Shown piece by piece: positions 39,517 to 48,535 of a stretch of 64,000 bases of DNA. Where the stretch lies: positions 582,255 through 646,254 of the forward strand of contig VZTJ01000298.1 of assembly GCA_013397795.1 (NCBI GenBank), in the 5' to 3' direction. The position numbers were made by a program, and so were the translations under genes. How positions within the stretch are numbered: position 1 is the first letter of the stretch; every line of letters begins with the position of its first letter. Under the pieces are notes generated by a model. The model did not search any database. It was given only the letters and a program-made list of their open reading frames with translations, and was not told the origin of the DNA. The stretch comes from Orthonyx spaldingii (taxonomy: Eukaryota > Chordata > Aves > Passeriformes > Orthonychidae).

Positions 39517-40086
39517 GGCAGGGTATAATAAGAAGTAAAAATCGATTAATGTTCTACATATCTACATTTCCTTCCTAAAATCTGTAGAATTTTCTGGGTG
39601 TCCACAGTGACATACAGCATCATCACTCATGGCCTTCACAATGTTAATTTCAGACTCCTTAAATATTTTTTTCTTCCCTGTGTGTAGATGATAGCATGTA
39701 ATGACAATTCTGCTTCAAGCTAGTCACTGTGGCAAAACAGAGCAGTTTTTTTGGTCATCTTGGAGTGTTTATGAAGGGTGGTGCTGCCAGTACCATTTTG
39801 CTGCAGCACCAGCCGACCACCCCACTTTACCTGCTCCCTGCCTGCCTTTATCTGCCAGCAGAGTTTGCATACATTTCACACACTCCAAGCCTTTCCACAA
39901 ACACATTTGAATTGTATCTACATTGCTAGAGAGATTTCCAATGTTGTTTTGATTTTTTTTAATGTGCTTTCAGTCTGTGTTTGTGTATTATATTTGGTAA
40001 GTTCATTCATGTGAAGGATGATATCTATGGCAGTATATGTGTAGTAATGTCCCTCTTTAAGGCCACTGATTCTTTCAACCTTGAAA

Positions 40087-40108
40087 ACCTGCATGTTTTC
40101 ATGCAGGT
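40087..40108. other. Hairpin: 9-bp perfect stem, 4-nt loop
   Basis: ACCTGCATG, loop TTTT, CATGCAGGT. The stem is too short for a microRNA precursor; no further pairing outside it was evident. Confidence 0.85.
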
Positions 40109-42106
40109 AACCTATTGCATGCCTGTTAGAGTGTGTAGAACTAAATACAAATATGGATGGGCTGCTAATTAACATTGAGTAGGTTTGTCAGCTATATCTA
40201 TGTAAGAATATCTTTCATGTTCTACAAAAATACTGCAAAGGATTGGGAGAAAAAGAAAAAAAAAAGAGAAAAAAAGGGAAAACCATTAGGAATTCATGAA
40301 TATAATGAAAAGTTTTACTTAACTCAATTGAAAAGAAAAAGAGTTATTATTTGAAACCTTCCTTAATAAAGAAAGAATGGAGAGAGACAAATCATACCAT
40401 GTAGACCAATGCAATTTCCAGGTACTCAGGGCTACTAAGATTTAAGCATAAGAATCTACATGTGTTATTAGGAGGCTGTTGCAACTGCCCTAGCACTGCA
40501 TGTGGAAAGGAGAACTAAACAACTAGTTTTACAAGGCAGACAGACTGTGGTCAGGATTGGCGAGACAAATGTTTGTAAATGATTATGTCATGTCCTGAGT
40601 GCTAAAATCATGTAAGGGTACTAGAAATAATACAGTTCAGTGACTTTACAGTACCCATGTTGATGTGGCTGCCATGCCCTCAGTTAGAAGGAGACAAAAA
40701 GCAAAAGGCTTTAAATTTATCCTTACATATGCATACACAACTTTTTATGGCCTGTTTGGCTTGTTAAAAATTGTCCTTTACAAACACAGGAATTGCAAAG
40801 TTAAAGAGGAGATTATGTAAAGTTTTACATATGGCTGCAAAGTTATTACTTTTTTCTATGCTACCTAAAAGCAGACAAGCCATGCAACTTCAACTGTTGA
40901 AAAATTTGCTGCTCACAGAAGCACAACTTACCAGTGGTAACAGAAAAACAGAGGAACATTGTGCTTGCTACATAATAGTCCCATATCTGGCAAACTGAAT
41001 GCACCTGTTACATTGCTGGTTTTGACAGGAGGTGAGTGGATTTGCTATCACAGGTAAATACCAGCAAACAAAACCTAATTTGCTAAACATTGCACTATAG
41101 AGACAGTAGACCCTCAGGTCACTACTGAAAAATGGCTTGGCTTAGCAAAAAGAGCACTGATATTCCTTTTAGTGCTAAGACCGGCTTCCTCTCCACCTGT
41201 TCCTTCCTTTTGCACTCACAGTTGCAGATCTTGTCAAGGTTCTGTGTTTTTTGACTTTTTTTTTCTTTTTTTTCATTCAGTATTGATCCCTAATGCAATG
41301 ATGGGTAACAATATTGGAAAACACAGCCATTATCTCCCTCTGTCTTCATAACTTACTACACTCCATAGTAAACAAACTGAGTAAACAAGGTCAACAGGAA
41401 AAAAAGAGGCTGAGAAAATTTTCATGGCTTTCATTTAAATGAATTGTCCATCTGCTTTTTCAATTACAGCATAAAAGCAAATAAATAAGAGAACTACTAT
41501 GAAGTAATACTCAAAGAGAAAATTAAGCCTAGCTTTTTTCCTTTGTTTTCAAGAAAGCAGTTTTAATATTCAGATGGGGTTTTCTAGCATAAACCTGTTT
41601 TATAGATTCTATCTTGTTTTCTGATGGAGAGAATTGGGGAAGAGACTGCTGGTTTGCATTGTAATAAAGAGAACACAAAAACAACACACAGTATAAAAAT
41701 TACCATGAGCCAAAGCCCTTTGAGACCCTAAGCATATGCTAAAATTTCAAACAGCCATGCCCAGAGTTAGCAGACACTCACGGTCAATCTCATTTTGTAC
41801 CTCCTGTAACTGCTTCAGAGATGAAGATACTATACATTACCAAACCCCAAGAGCTTTTCAAGCTTTACTTGAAAAGCAAGTGGTACATTATGGTTTTAAA
41901 CTCTGAAATCTGCAGGGACTACAAAACAGAGTAAATTAGTTGGCTTGGTAAAAGAGCCAGGACCTTATCTCATAGTGATGAAAAAATTTCTCGTGATTTC
42001 CAAACAACTGGTTCGGCCAGCTAGCAGAGGTATTAAAAAAAGAAATAGATTGATCTAACCCCACCTTTTTAAAATAGATGTAAACCTTTGCTAAAGCAGA
42101 AGTAGT

Positions 42107-42123
42107 GGGGTGGGGGGAGGGGG
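42107..42123 (+). other. Dense G tract with quadruplex potential
   Basis: GGGG-T-GGGGGG-A-GGGGG occupies 17 bases. Only three separated runs exist, so a four-tract fold must split the G6 run or borrow a nearby GG. Confidence 0.4.
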
Positions 42124-44112
42124 AATGGAAATAAGGAAAAAAAGAGAAAAAAAAATGCAGAGCAAGAACAAGTGCTTTTGTTTAAACACCAAATAAGGAC
42201 TCAAGATGTCTTAACATTTGTTCAAACCTAAAGAAATTTTAAATGGATATCATTTTAAGCATCAAAAGAGACAGAACTGTATTATCATAGATGTTAACAA
42301 GAGGCAAGGGTGTATAGTAGTTGAACTTTCATAAAAACCTCCCTTACAATTACAACTTGAAATTACAGTTGCATTTTCATATTTTACATTTGATCCTGAC
42401 CCTTGCCAACTACTTTAAGCTGTCATACCATGTTTAAGATTGCAGTAACTCTTTATGGTTCATATGTACGTAGGGCAAAAAAAATTATCTATGAGGAACA
42501 TGTTCGTGAGCATGAGACTGATGAGCTGAAGGAAGTGGTCAACAAAATGAGCAAGGAGGTCTGTGAGCACGCCAGTAATGCAGCCTCATGTATTAGATTT
42601 TTCACCCCTAAGTAGATTTCTCAAAGATGTGTTGCTAAAATAACTGAGCATACAGGCTGACCTGCAGAATGTGGCTTTGCCATATAATGACTTAGCCCTA
42701 CAACAGTGCAAAGCTTCTTCCCACTTTCATCCCCAGCAATTTAATTCAAGTGCAATCTTGGACACTTCAAGCTTTGGTATTTCTCTCTTTTGCTGCATTT
42801 TCTCTGAATGCTACCAATCATCTATGCAATTTCAGCTGCAAAACTAATCTTTGCAGTATATTACATGTAATATCTCCTTTTTAAAAACTGAAGCCCTTAT
42901 GACCTCTATTGTATTTCAAGAACTTTTCATGACCTAATAGAAAATTGAAATATTTCCTTTTCCCAGTCCAAATATATTTCTCCTTTTTCAAATACCACCA
43001 TCTTCTTTAGTGCAATGAGAGTTAAGATCTTTAAAGGGATTCCTGTAACCCAATTAACATTTTTGTAATTGCAAGAATTTCTAGAATTGCCACTATTTTA
43101 TGAAACAAAATGAAAATAACATGGAAGGATATCTGCACACAGGCACAGAGACATATAAGCCATATGATTCTTATATAAATCAGTCAAAGGCTCTCATTAT
43201 TTTAAAATGTTTTGTAAAAGTTTATGGGTTGCCTCATAGGAAAAAAAATGAAAATAGAAGTATGATATCACAATGAAAATTTAAAAAATCTGTTTTCTTC
43301 TTAATTTCATTTCTTAACAGAAGAAAGAGATTCATTAGGAAGGCATGTAGGATTAGATTCTACAATCATCCCAGTTAAAATATGCACAGACACACATTCA
43401 CGTGAGCATGTGAGCGCATACACACTTTGTTAAAGGACCTTCAGCTGAAGCAGCTGTGATCTAATCTTCTCTAATGAAGCAGGAAACCACTGCTTCCAAT
43501 TCTGGGTTTGGAACAATTCCCCCACAAGAAAAGTTACACTTAGAATGACTTTTTTTTGTCTATGAAATGGCAAATTTTTGTTTTATTTATGGCAACATAC
43601 TGGATATATTTTGAGGCATTTTAAATGAACAGTTTCTGTAACAGAAACTAAAAGGGTCCAATCTAGTACAGAGCAGTTTCTATAAGTTCAAACAGGATTT
43701 TTTAAATTGTTTTTATGTATACATGCATTAATAATTATTCAGTGCTTCAAGATACGAATTTTACTGCCCAGGAGGTTGTAATGTTCCAAATATAAACATC
43801 AGGCTCCTGCAGTTTTCAAGATCCTATACACTGGCTTGCTCAGCTGAATTCTTCTGTCACACACAGCATCCATTATATATTAACTACATTTTCTTATTGC
43901 AGATGGCTGGTGATAAAACACAGTTAGTAATCCAGTATCTGTGCTTCTCAAAACATTTTAAAAGAACAGCTTTATCAACACAGATTCACCCTGACTTAAA
44001 TGAAAACAGAACTGGTACTAAAGGCCTCCACAGTGTCTAACCTAGGAGGAAATATAACCTCCTAAAAACAAACCAGTAACAACCAAATATTTTCATTCAA
44101 AAAAAAAAAAAA

Positions 44113-44135
44113 NNNNNNNNNNNNNNNNNNNNNNN
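44113..44135. other. Assembly gap (23 N) inside an A homopolymer
   Basis: Twenty-three undetermined bases are flanked by 14 A on the left and 9 A on the right, the same pattern as the gap at 7954. It lies in the first coding intron about 4 kb downstream of exon 1. Confidence 0.99.
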
Positions 44136-44714
44136 AAAAAAAAATCCCTGTTTCAGCAGTTGGTCTGTTGACTTGTACAATCTGTTTTCTTTAAAGAGGT
44201 GATGAGATTTGGGATGTTGGGGGTATTCTTTTTATTCCATGACTCATCCAGCCTGAATGTCTTCAAGAAAGTGTTCCAGAAATAAAGAGTGATATTCAGA
44301 ATAGTAGTACGTATGCAGATGAACTACTACATTCTACAGCGTTGACTGAAAAAAACCCTCTGAAAATTAAAACAGGCACCAAACAAACAGAAATGTTATG
44401 GCATTTTCAGGAAAAAATTGTTTGTTTTCCTTAATGTTATATTTTATCCCATAGCATATTAATTTCCATCCCAATATACTAATTTCCTGTATAACGTGAA
44501 ACATTAAGAATAGAAGTTACTTAAAATAGTAATAGGTTCAGAAGAGGCAGGGAGGGAAGAAAAAAAAAGAAAAAAGGTACAATGTTTTCCTTTTTTCCTC
44601 TCCCTTTCCTTTGTAAATTTTAATTTTAGAGCTTTTTTTGGGTTGTGCTTCTTCAGCAACAGCAAAGTATGGTGGCAGTGACTTTTTTTTGTGTTTGGGG
44701 TGGAGGATTCACTT

Positions 44715-45175
44715 TGTTCTCGGTTCCAGCCAGGTTCCCCAAGCCCTCTGGACCCGTGCTCGCTGTCCCAGAACTGCAATATGACTGCGGCGTTTCCTCC
44801 AGCTTGACGGCCGTGGTGCGTGGTGTGGTGCAGGACACACACCAGCAGCTCTGCCCCTGACCCTCACCAAGAGCACTTTCCATCTGCCCTGACCATACTG
44901 GCCACCCCAGCCTCAGGGGTGGCCACAGGGCCACTGCCCTCCAGGACAAGCCGGCTCGCGTGGCCACCCGCGCTGCCAGGCCCAGGAAGGTGCAGTCATG
45001 GCGAGGAGGCCGAGCCAAGGCAACAGTGGCCAGTGGGGCCTTTTAAAGTAGAGGTGCAGCGTCCAGCTCTGACCAGTAGCCACAGCAGAGCCCTCACACT
45101 GAGCACGACTAGGGGAGGTTCCCCCTTACCAGCACTGTGGCACTGACAGCCACCCACCATTCCTCCTCTCCGAAC
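44715..45175. other. Isolated GC-rich island in the first intron, function unknown
   Basis: About 460 bp of clearly higher GC than everything around it, with roughly 18 CpGs by eye count. It includes clusters GCCGGCTCGCG near 44949 and CCCGCG near 44967. A 121-codon minus-strand frame (44653-45018) and a 108-codon plus-strand frame (44820-45146) both run through it. Neither shows a domain I recognise; overlapping open frames on both strands are expected in GC-rich DNA. It could be a decayed GC-rich repeat, an orphan CpG-type regulatory element or an alternative promoter of ZNF385D. Confidence 0.5.
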
Positions 45176-46252
45176 TGCTGAGAACAGTCACAGCTGACTT
45201 TTATCTTATGCTAAATTATTAACTTGGCAATAAATACAGGCAAAAGTTGCTCCGAGGTACGTTTGTATGTTCTTAACTGCAAAACGTCTCCGTATGATAA
45301 CACTTAACAGAAATTTATTATTTTCATTGGCTTTCAGCTTACTCTATAAACATACTACATCATTTTGTAGGATTTTTACTACTATTATTATTACAATTCC
45401 ATATTTCTATTCAACTTGAAATGATGAATGCAAAATCAATACAATAAGCAACAAATGTATCCACGGTGACCAAACAACAAACTCAAAAGCACAGCACGGT
45501 GAGTGAAAATTAGCAGTTCTTAAAACAACTACATCAAAATTCAGTTGCAATGAAAAAGAAAGGCTCATGAATTTAGAAAGCTTACAATGAGTTTAATTGT
45601 TTGGAGGCTCAGCTCAAATAGTACAATATACATAGTAGGATGTAAGATAAAGGCAGAATATCTTCTCAGAGGCTACAGTTTTAAAGAGAGAGAAACATGA
45701 TGACAAATTCCTGAATTTAGCAACTTCTCTCTCTGATAGTTAAAAAACTCACTTCACCCATCAACACTTGCTCTATAACAATAATACTGTCAAGAGGTTT
45801 AGGTCTTACTTTCCATGGTAATTATTTTTAGTATTTATTTCGACCTTAATGCTGCACACACGCATTCCCACTATGCCACCTTGCATCAGCAGCAATTAGA
45901 CAAGAAGGCCCAGAAAAGCAAACAAGATGCATACAAACATACAGAAATGCTTTCTTTTTCTTCCTTCTCTATACCTATGTGGCCCAATAGTTGCATGTAT
46001 GGATTAAAAAAACAAAGCAAAAAACCCAAAAAATCCCACTACAGAATTCTTTATTAATATTCAAAGGAAAATATCCTTTTTTTTCCTTAGGGAAAAAAAA
46101 AAAATCGAATATTGTCTATGTGATGGCTGTAGCAATTTGAAATCAAGTTAAGTGCGCGATGTATGCAGTTAAGCTTTCATCCGGCTCCGTGCAATACTGC
46201 TTTGTGCAGTAACAAGGACAGGTGAGATTACAGATGTTCTGGCTTCTCACAG

Positions 46253-46292
46253 AGCAAGAAAATACCCAGAATAGCAAGAAAATACCCAGAAT
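46253..46292. repeat. Perfect 20-bp tandem duplication
   Basis: The unit AGCAAGAAAATACCCAGAAT occurs twice without a mismatch (46253-46272 and 46273-46292). Identity implies a recent slippage or repair event, or an assembly duplication. Confidence 0.95.
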
Positions 46293-48106
46293 AACCACAA
46301 GCAAACATTATCTGCCAGCTCATGCTCTCTTATGCAAAAGACAGGAACGAGAACATTCATTTAAAAGTTTAATATTAAGGGAAACGTCATACTGACATAG
46401 CAGACAGAGAACCTGCCTAGTAGAAACTTTCAGCTCTGCTCTCAGAAGTGAAATTTCCTACAAAGAAGAGAGAAAGCATGACACAGTTTTTTCTATTTAA
46501 AACTAGTGTTGTACCAGAAAACAAATAAGCATATGATACAGCGATTTTTAATTTTTCAAAGTAACATGAAAAAAAGTTTGATCATCATTACATGTTTCAA
46601 AATTATAGACAGGAAAAAAATGATAAAATTAAATACCATGCAGCTAACATATACCTAATACCCTAACTCTATAGCTTCAGGAAACTGCAGTTTCTAATCC
46701 TACACAAGAAAAACTGATTGTTAAAAAAACCTCAACCCATCTTGTGCTTGCAATGCTGTTAAAAGTAGAAAAATGCCTGTAAGAAATTAATAGCAAATTA
46801 GCCTGACTTTTTTAATAGTGAAGAGACTTAATCCAAATTACTCAAACCTAAAATCATAATGCTTGCCTATACTTCATCAGTCTTTTGAAAATGTAGCAAA
46901 GCTAAAACACTGAAAATTTATGTTTGAAAGGGACGCCGAACAGTTCTGACAACTCAGCCAATTTGTATATTTTTTTTTCTGCTAGGACAATTTACATCAA
47001 AATCTATCTGCCTTCATAATTGATGTATTTCACTGTTGAAGACAAATCACACACACATAAACACCCAATCTTTAATTTTATGAAAATAAGAAGATAATGC
47101 TTAGCACGGCACAAGGCATAGTACTTTATTGACCGGGCTGAGAATATTACAAAAGTTCTCTTAAAGCTTGAAGTGAACTCCTGATTCAATATTTAATGAA
47201 ACCGAGAAAGCTGCTGAATGTCCCAGAAATCCTCCAACTCCCTGCTCTGTGTTCATTCTAAGTATTATGCAGCTATAAATTAACAGTGAGACTAGACGAG
47301 ATTTCAAGCAGTCAAGAATAGCATTTTGCCATCACACCACCAAATCCTCTATTTATTTTTATTTGCTCTTTACCAGCACTAACTTGCAGCATTATATTGC
47401 AATCGTACATCCCAGCCCAGTACTGCAGCGCTACATTGCTTAGACATAGCTCTACACTCCAGCATGTTTTTAGGGTATGCAGCCAGCTCAGCTGTAAGCC
47501 TAAGGAAGATTTTCATCAAGCAACAAAACTAAACTCTGCACAAATATTTAACAGCTCCAAGACCCCTAAAGGCTTAAAAGAATATGCATTTTGTGGCATG
47601 CTAGGAGCCAACCCCACACTGGTGATCTGCACAATGCAGAGTACTCAGCAATCGCAGCACTGCAAATAAAACATTGTTTCGCCTTTGTACCTTTGAATTC
47701 TTCAAACTAAAAGCTGAATGAAATGCTGAGGTTCGCTGTGCCTTCCCAGCACTGACAGTGCAGTAGCAGCTCGTCCATTACATTAAGTTCGTCTAAAACT
47801 TCCCATGCCTCACAAGCATTTCCCATCCCCTCTCGGCAGATGAAACACAAGTTCATTTAAAACAAACCTAGCACGAGTTCATCTTATCTAGCTTGTTTTC
47901 CAAACCGCTAGAACTACGCAGTAGCCCACTCAAACAGAAAATTTCCCAGACAATGGAATCCTTTCAAACTGCACAGCCAGCAGGATTCCCCAGTTGTCAG
48001 TTTTAGGTGCGTGCCAGCACAAAATGTTCTTGAATCCGAAACCTGTAATAATCACTCCTATTGATAATGTGAGCAGAAGCAGACTTACATCATGGTTAAC
48101 ACTTAC

Positions 48107-48128
48107 CAAAATACATTATGTTTCTCAT
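48107..48128 (-). CDS. ZNF385D: ZNF385D first coding exon (N-terminal 7 codons plus 1 base)
   Basis: Seen: on the minus strand an ATG at 48128 opens a 22-nt coding stretch reading MRNIMYF plus a single G. A consensus donor GTAAGT follows (plus-strand 48101-48106). The in-frame triplets just upstream are TGA TTA, so this is the first possible Met of the frame. Joined to the exon at 18265-18407 it continues without frame break as G-G-T-C-Q. Known: vertebrate ZNF385D (a nuclear protein with matrin/U1-type C2H2 zinc fingers, thought to bind nucleic acid) begins with these residues, as I remember the human entry. Odd: the start context is weak (T at -3, A at +4), and stronger upstream AUGs exist in the leader. 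The 5' part of this exon is untranslated and its exact start is not visible. The track of 60+ codon ORFs cannot show an exon this short; I found it by looking for the missing N-terminus. Confidence 0.92.
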
Positions 48129-48139
48129 TAATCATGCAG

Positions 48140-48211
48140 TCAGGATCCCACCGCTGTGTATTCAGCATTAGCTCCTGCACAGGGCTGACATGTAAAACAG
48201 AGCTTTTTCAT
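48140..48211 (-). other. Candidate upstream ORF 2 (23 codons) in ZNF385D leader
   Basis: An ATG at 48211 on the minus strand opens a 23-codon frame (begins MKKLCFTCQPC) that ends 11 nt before the ZNF385D ATG. It has A at -3 and A at +4, a better context than the main start, which has T at -3. A terminating uORF this close to the main AUG would leave little room for reinitiation. Confidence 0.35.
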
Positions 48212-48327
48212 TCTACATTATGTGGAAATTTCCCAGCACGAGAAGCGTGAGAGAGCAGCGTGCCTCCTCAGGATGAGCGCTTTGCAGGCAGTCTTATCCC
48301 TGATACAATCCCTGTCTGATTTAGCGT

Positions 48328-48408
48328 TTACTCCGGCTGCATGCTGCACTGCCCATTCTTACTGTAATCTGACTCCTCCTTCTGATGTCCTTGCTGTGCC
48401 TGTGACAT
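48328..48408 (-). other. Candidate upstream ORF 1 (26 codons) in ZNF385D leader
   Basis: An ATG at 48408 on the minus strand opens a 26-codon frame (begins MSQAQQGH) ending at TAA 48330-48328. It is polar, with no membrane segment or recognisable domain. It matters only if the transcript start lies to the right of 48408. If so, it could lower translation of the main frame. Confidence 0.3.
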
Positions 48409-48465
48409 CAGGACTAAGAGTACTACAAACAGATCTTTTCTTTAACGGGCTAGCAACGACATGCT

Positions 48466-48471
48466 CTTATA
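48466..48471 (-). promoter_or_regulatory. TATA-like element upstream of ZNF385D
   Basis: On the minus strand the sequence reads GGATATAAGAGC. TATAAG would place a start site about 30 nt downstream, near 48440, ahead of the leader and first coding exon. It is the only TATA-like match I noted close upstream of exon 1. Most developmental genes use CpG-type promoters, so this is a weak candidate. Confidence 0.25.
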
Positions 48472-48509
48472 TCCTGGTTAACCTAACTGTGGTTTGGACA
48501 GAAAAAAAT

Positions 48510-48535
48510 AAGCCCTTCTAAAACTGTACGGGCTT
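48510..48535. other. Terminator-shaped hairpin upstream of ZNF385D
   Basis: AAGCCC (48510-48515) pairs with GGGCTT (48530-48535) across a 14-nt loop. A run of A lies on the left and of T on the right. It resembles a bacterial intrinsic terminator, but in vertebrate nuclear DNA this shape has no such role. Confidence 0.6.

Larger units (their letters stand above)
18408..48106 (-). other. ZNF385D: ZNF385D intron between coding exons 1 and 2 (29.7 kb)
   Basis: The intron is bounded by GTAAGT at 48106-48101 and AG at 18409-18408 on the minus strand. It contains short chance ORFs but no frame with splice sites or similarity I recognise. Contents I can support are listed separately: an ATT microsatellite (21.4 kb), a CR1 tail (27.0 kb), an AT-palindrome tract (28.8 kb), local tandem duplications (28.4, 31.1, 37.0 and 46.3 kb), G-rich motifs (37.4 and 42.1 kb), A/C-rich tracts (36.6 and 39.4 kb), a gap (44.1 kb) and a GC-rich island (44.7 kb). 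The rest is unique AT-rich sequence in which I see nothing specific. Long first introns of such genes often hold enhancers, but no single element is provable from one sequence. Confidence 0.9.
48129..48440 (-). other. ZNF385D: Probable ZNF385D 5' untranslated leader, with several uORFs
   Basis: This is the minus-strand sequence immediately 5' of the ZNF385D start codon. It is moderately CpG-containing (for example around 48225-48335) compared with the AT-rich surroundings. It holds multiple upstream AUGs: a 26-codon uORF at 48328-48408, an AUG-stop pair at 48213-48218, a 23-codon uORF at 48140-48211 with A at -3, and an overlapping frame starting at 48168 that reads through the splice into exon 2. 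The 5' boundary is a guess from a TATA-like element further upstream. A noncoding exon spliced in from farther right would change it. Confidence 0.45.

Noticed and set aside
42403..42615. 70-codon plus-strand ORF with a charged, helix-like middle
   Set aside because: No family recognised and no splice or transcription signal; short enough to be chance.
48222..48521. 99-codon plus-strand ORF
   Set aside because: It is antisense to the ZNF385D leader; no independent evidence of coding.
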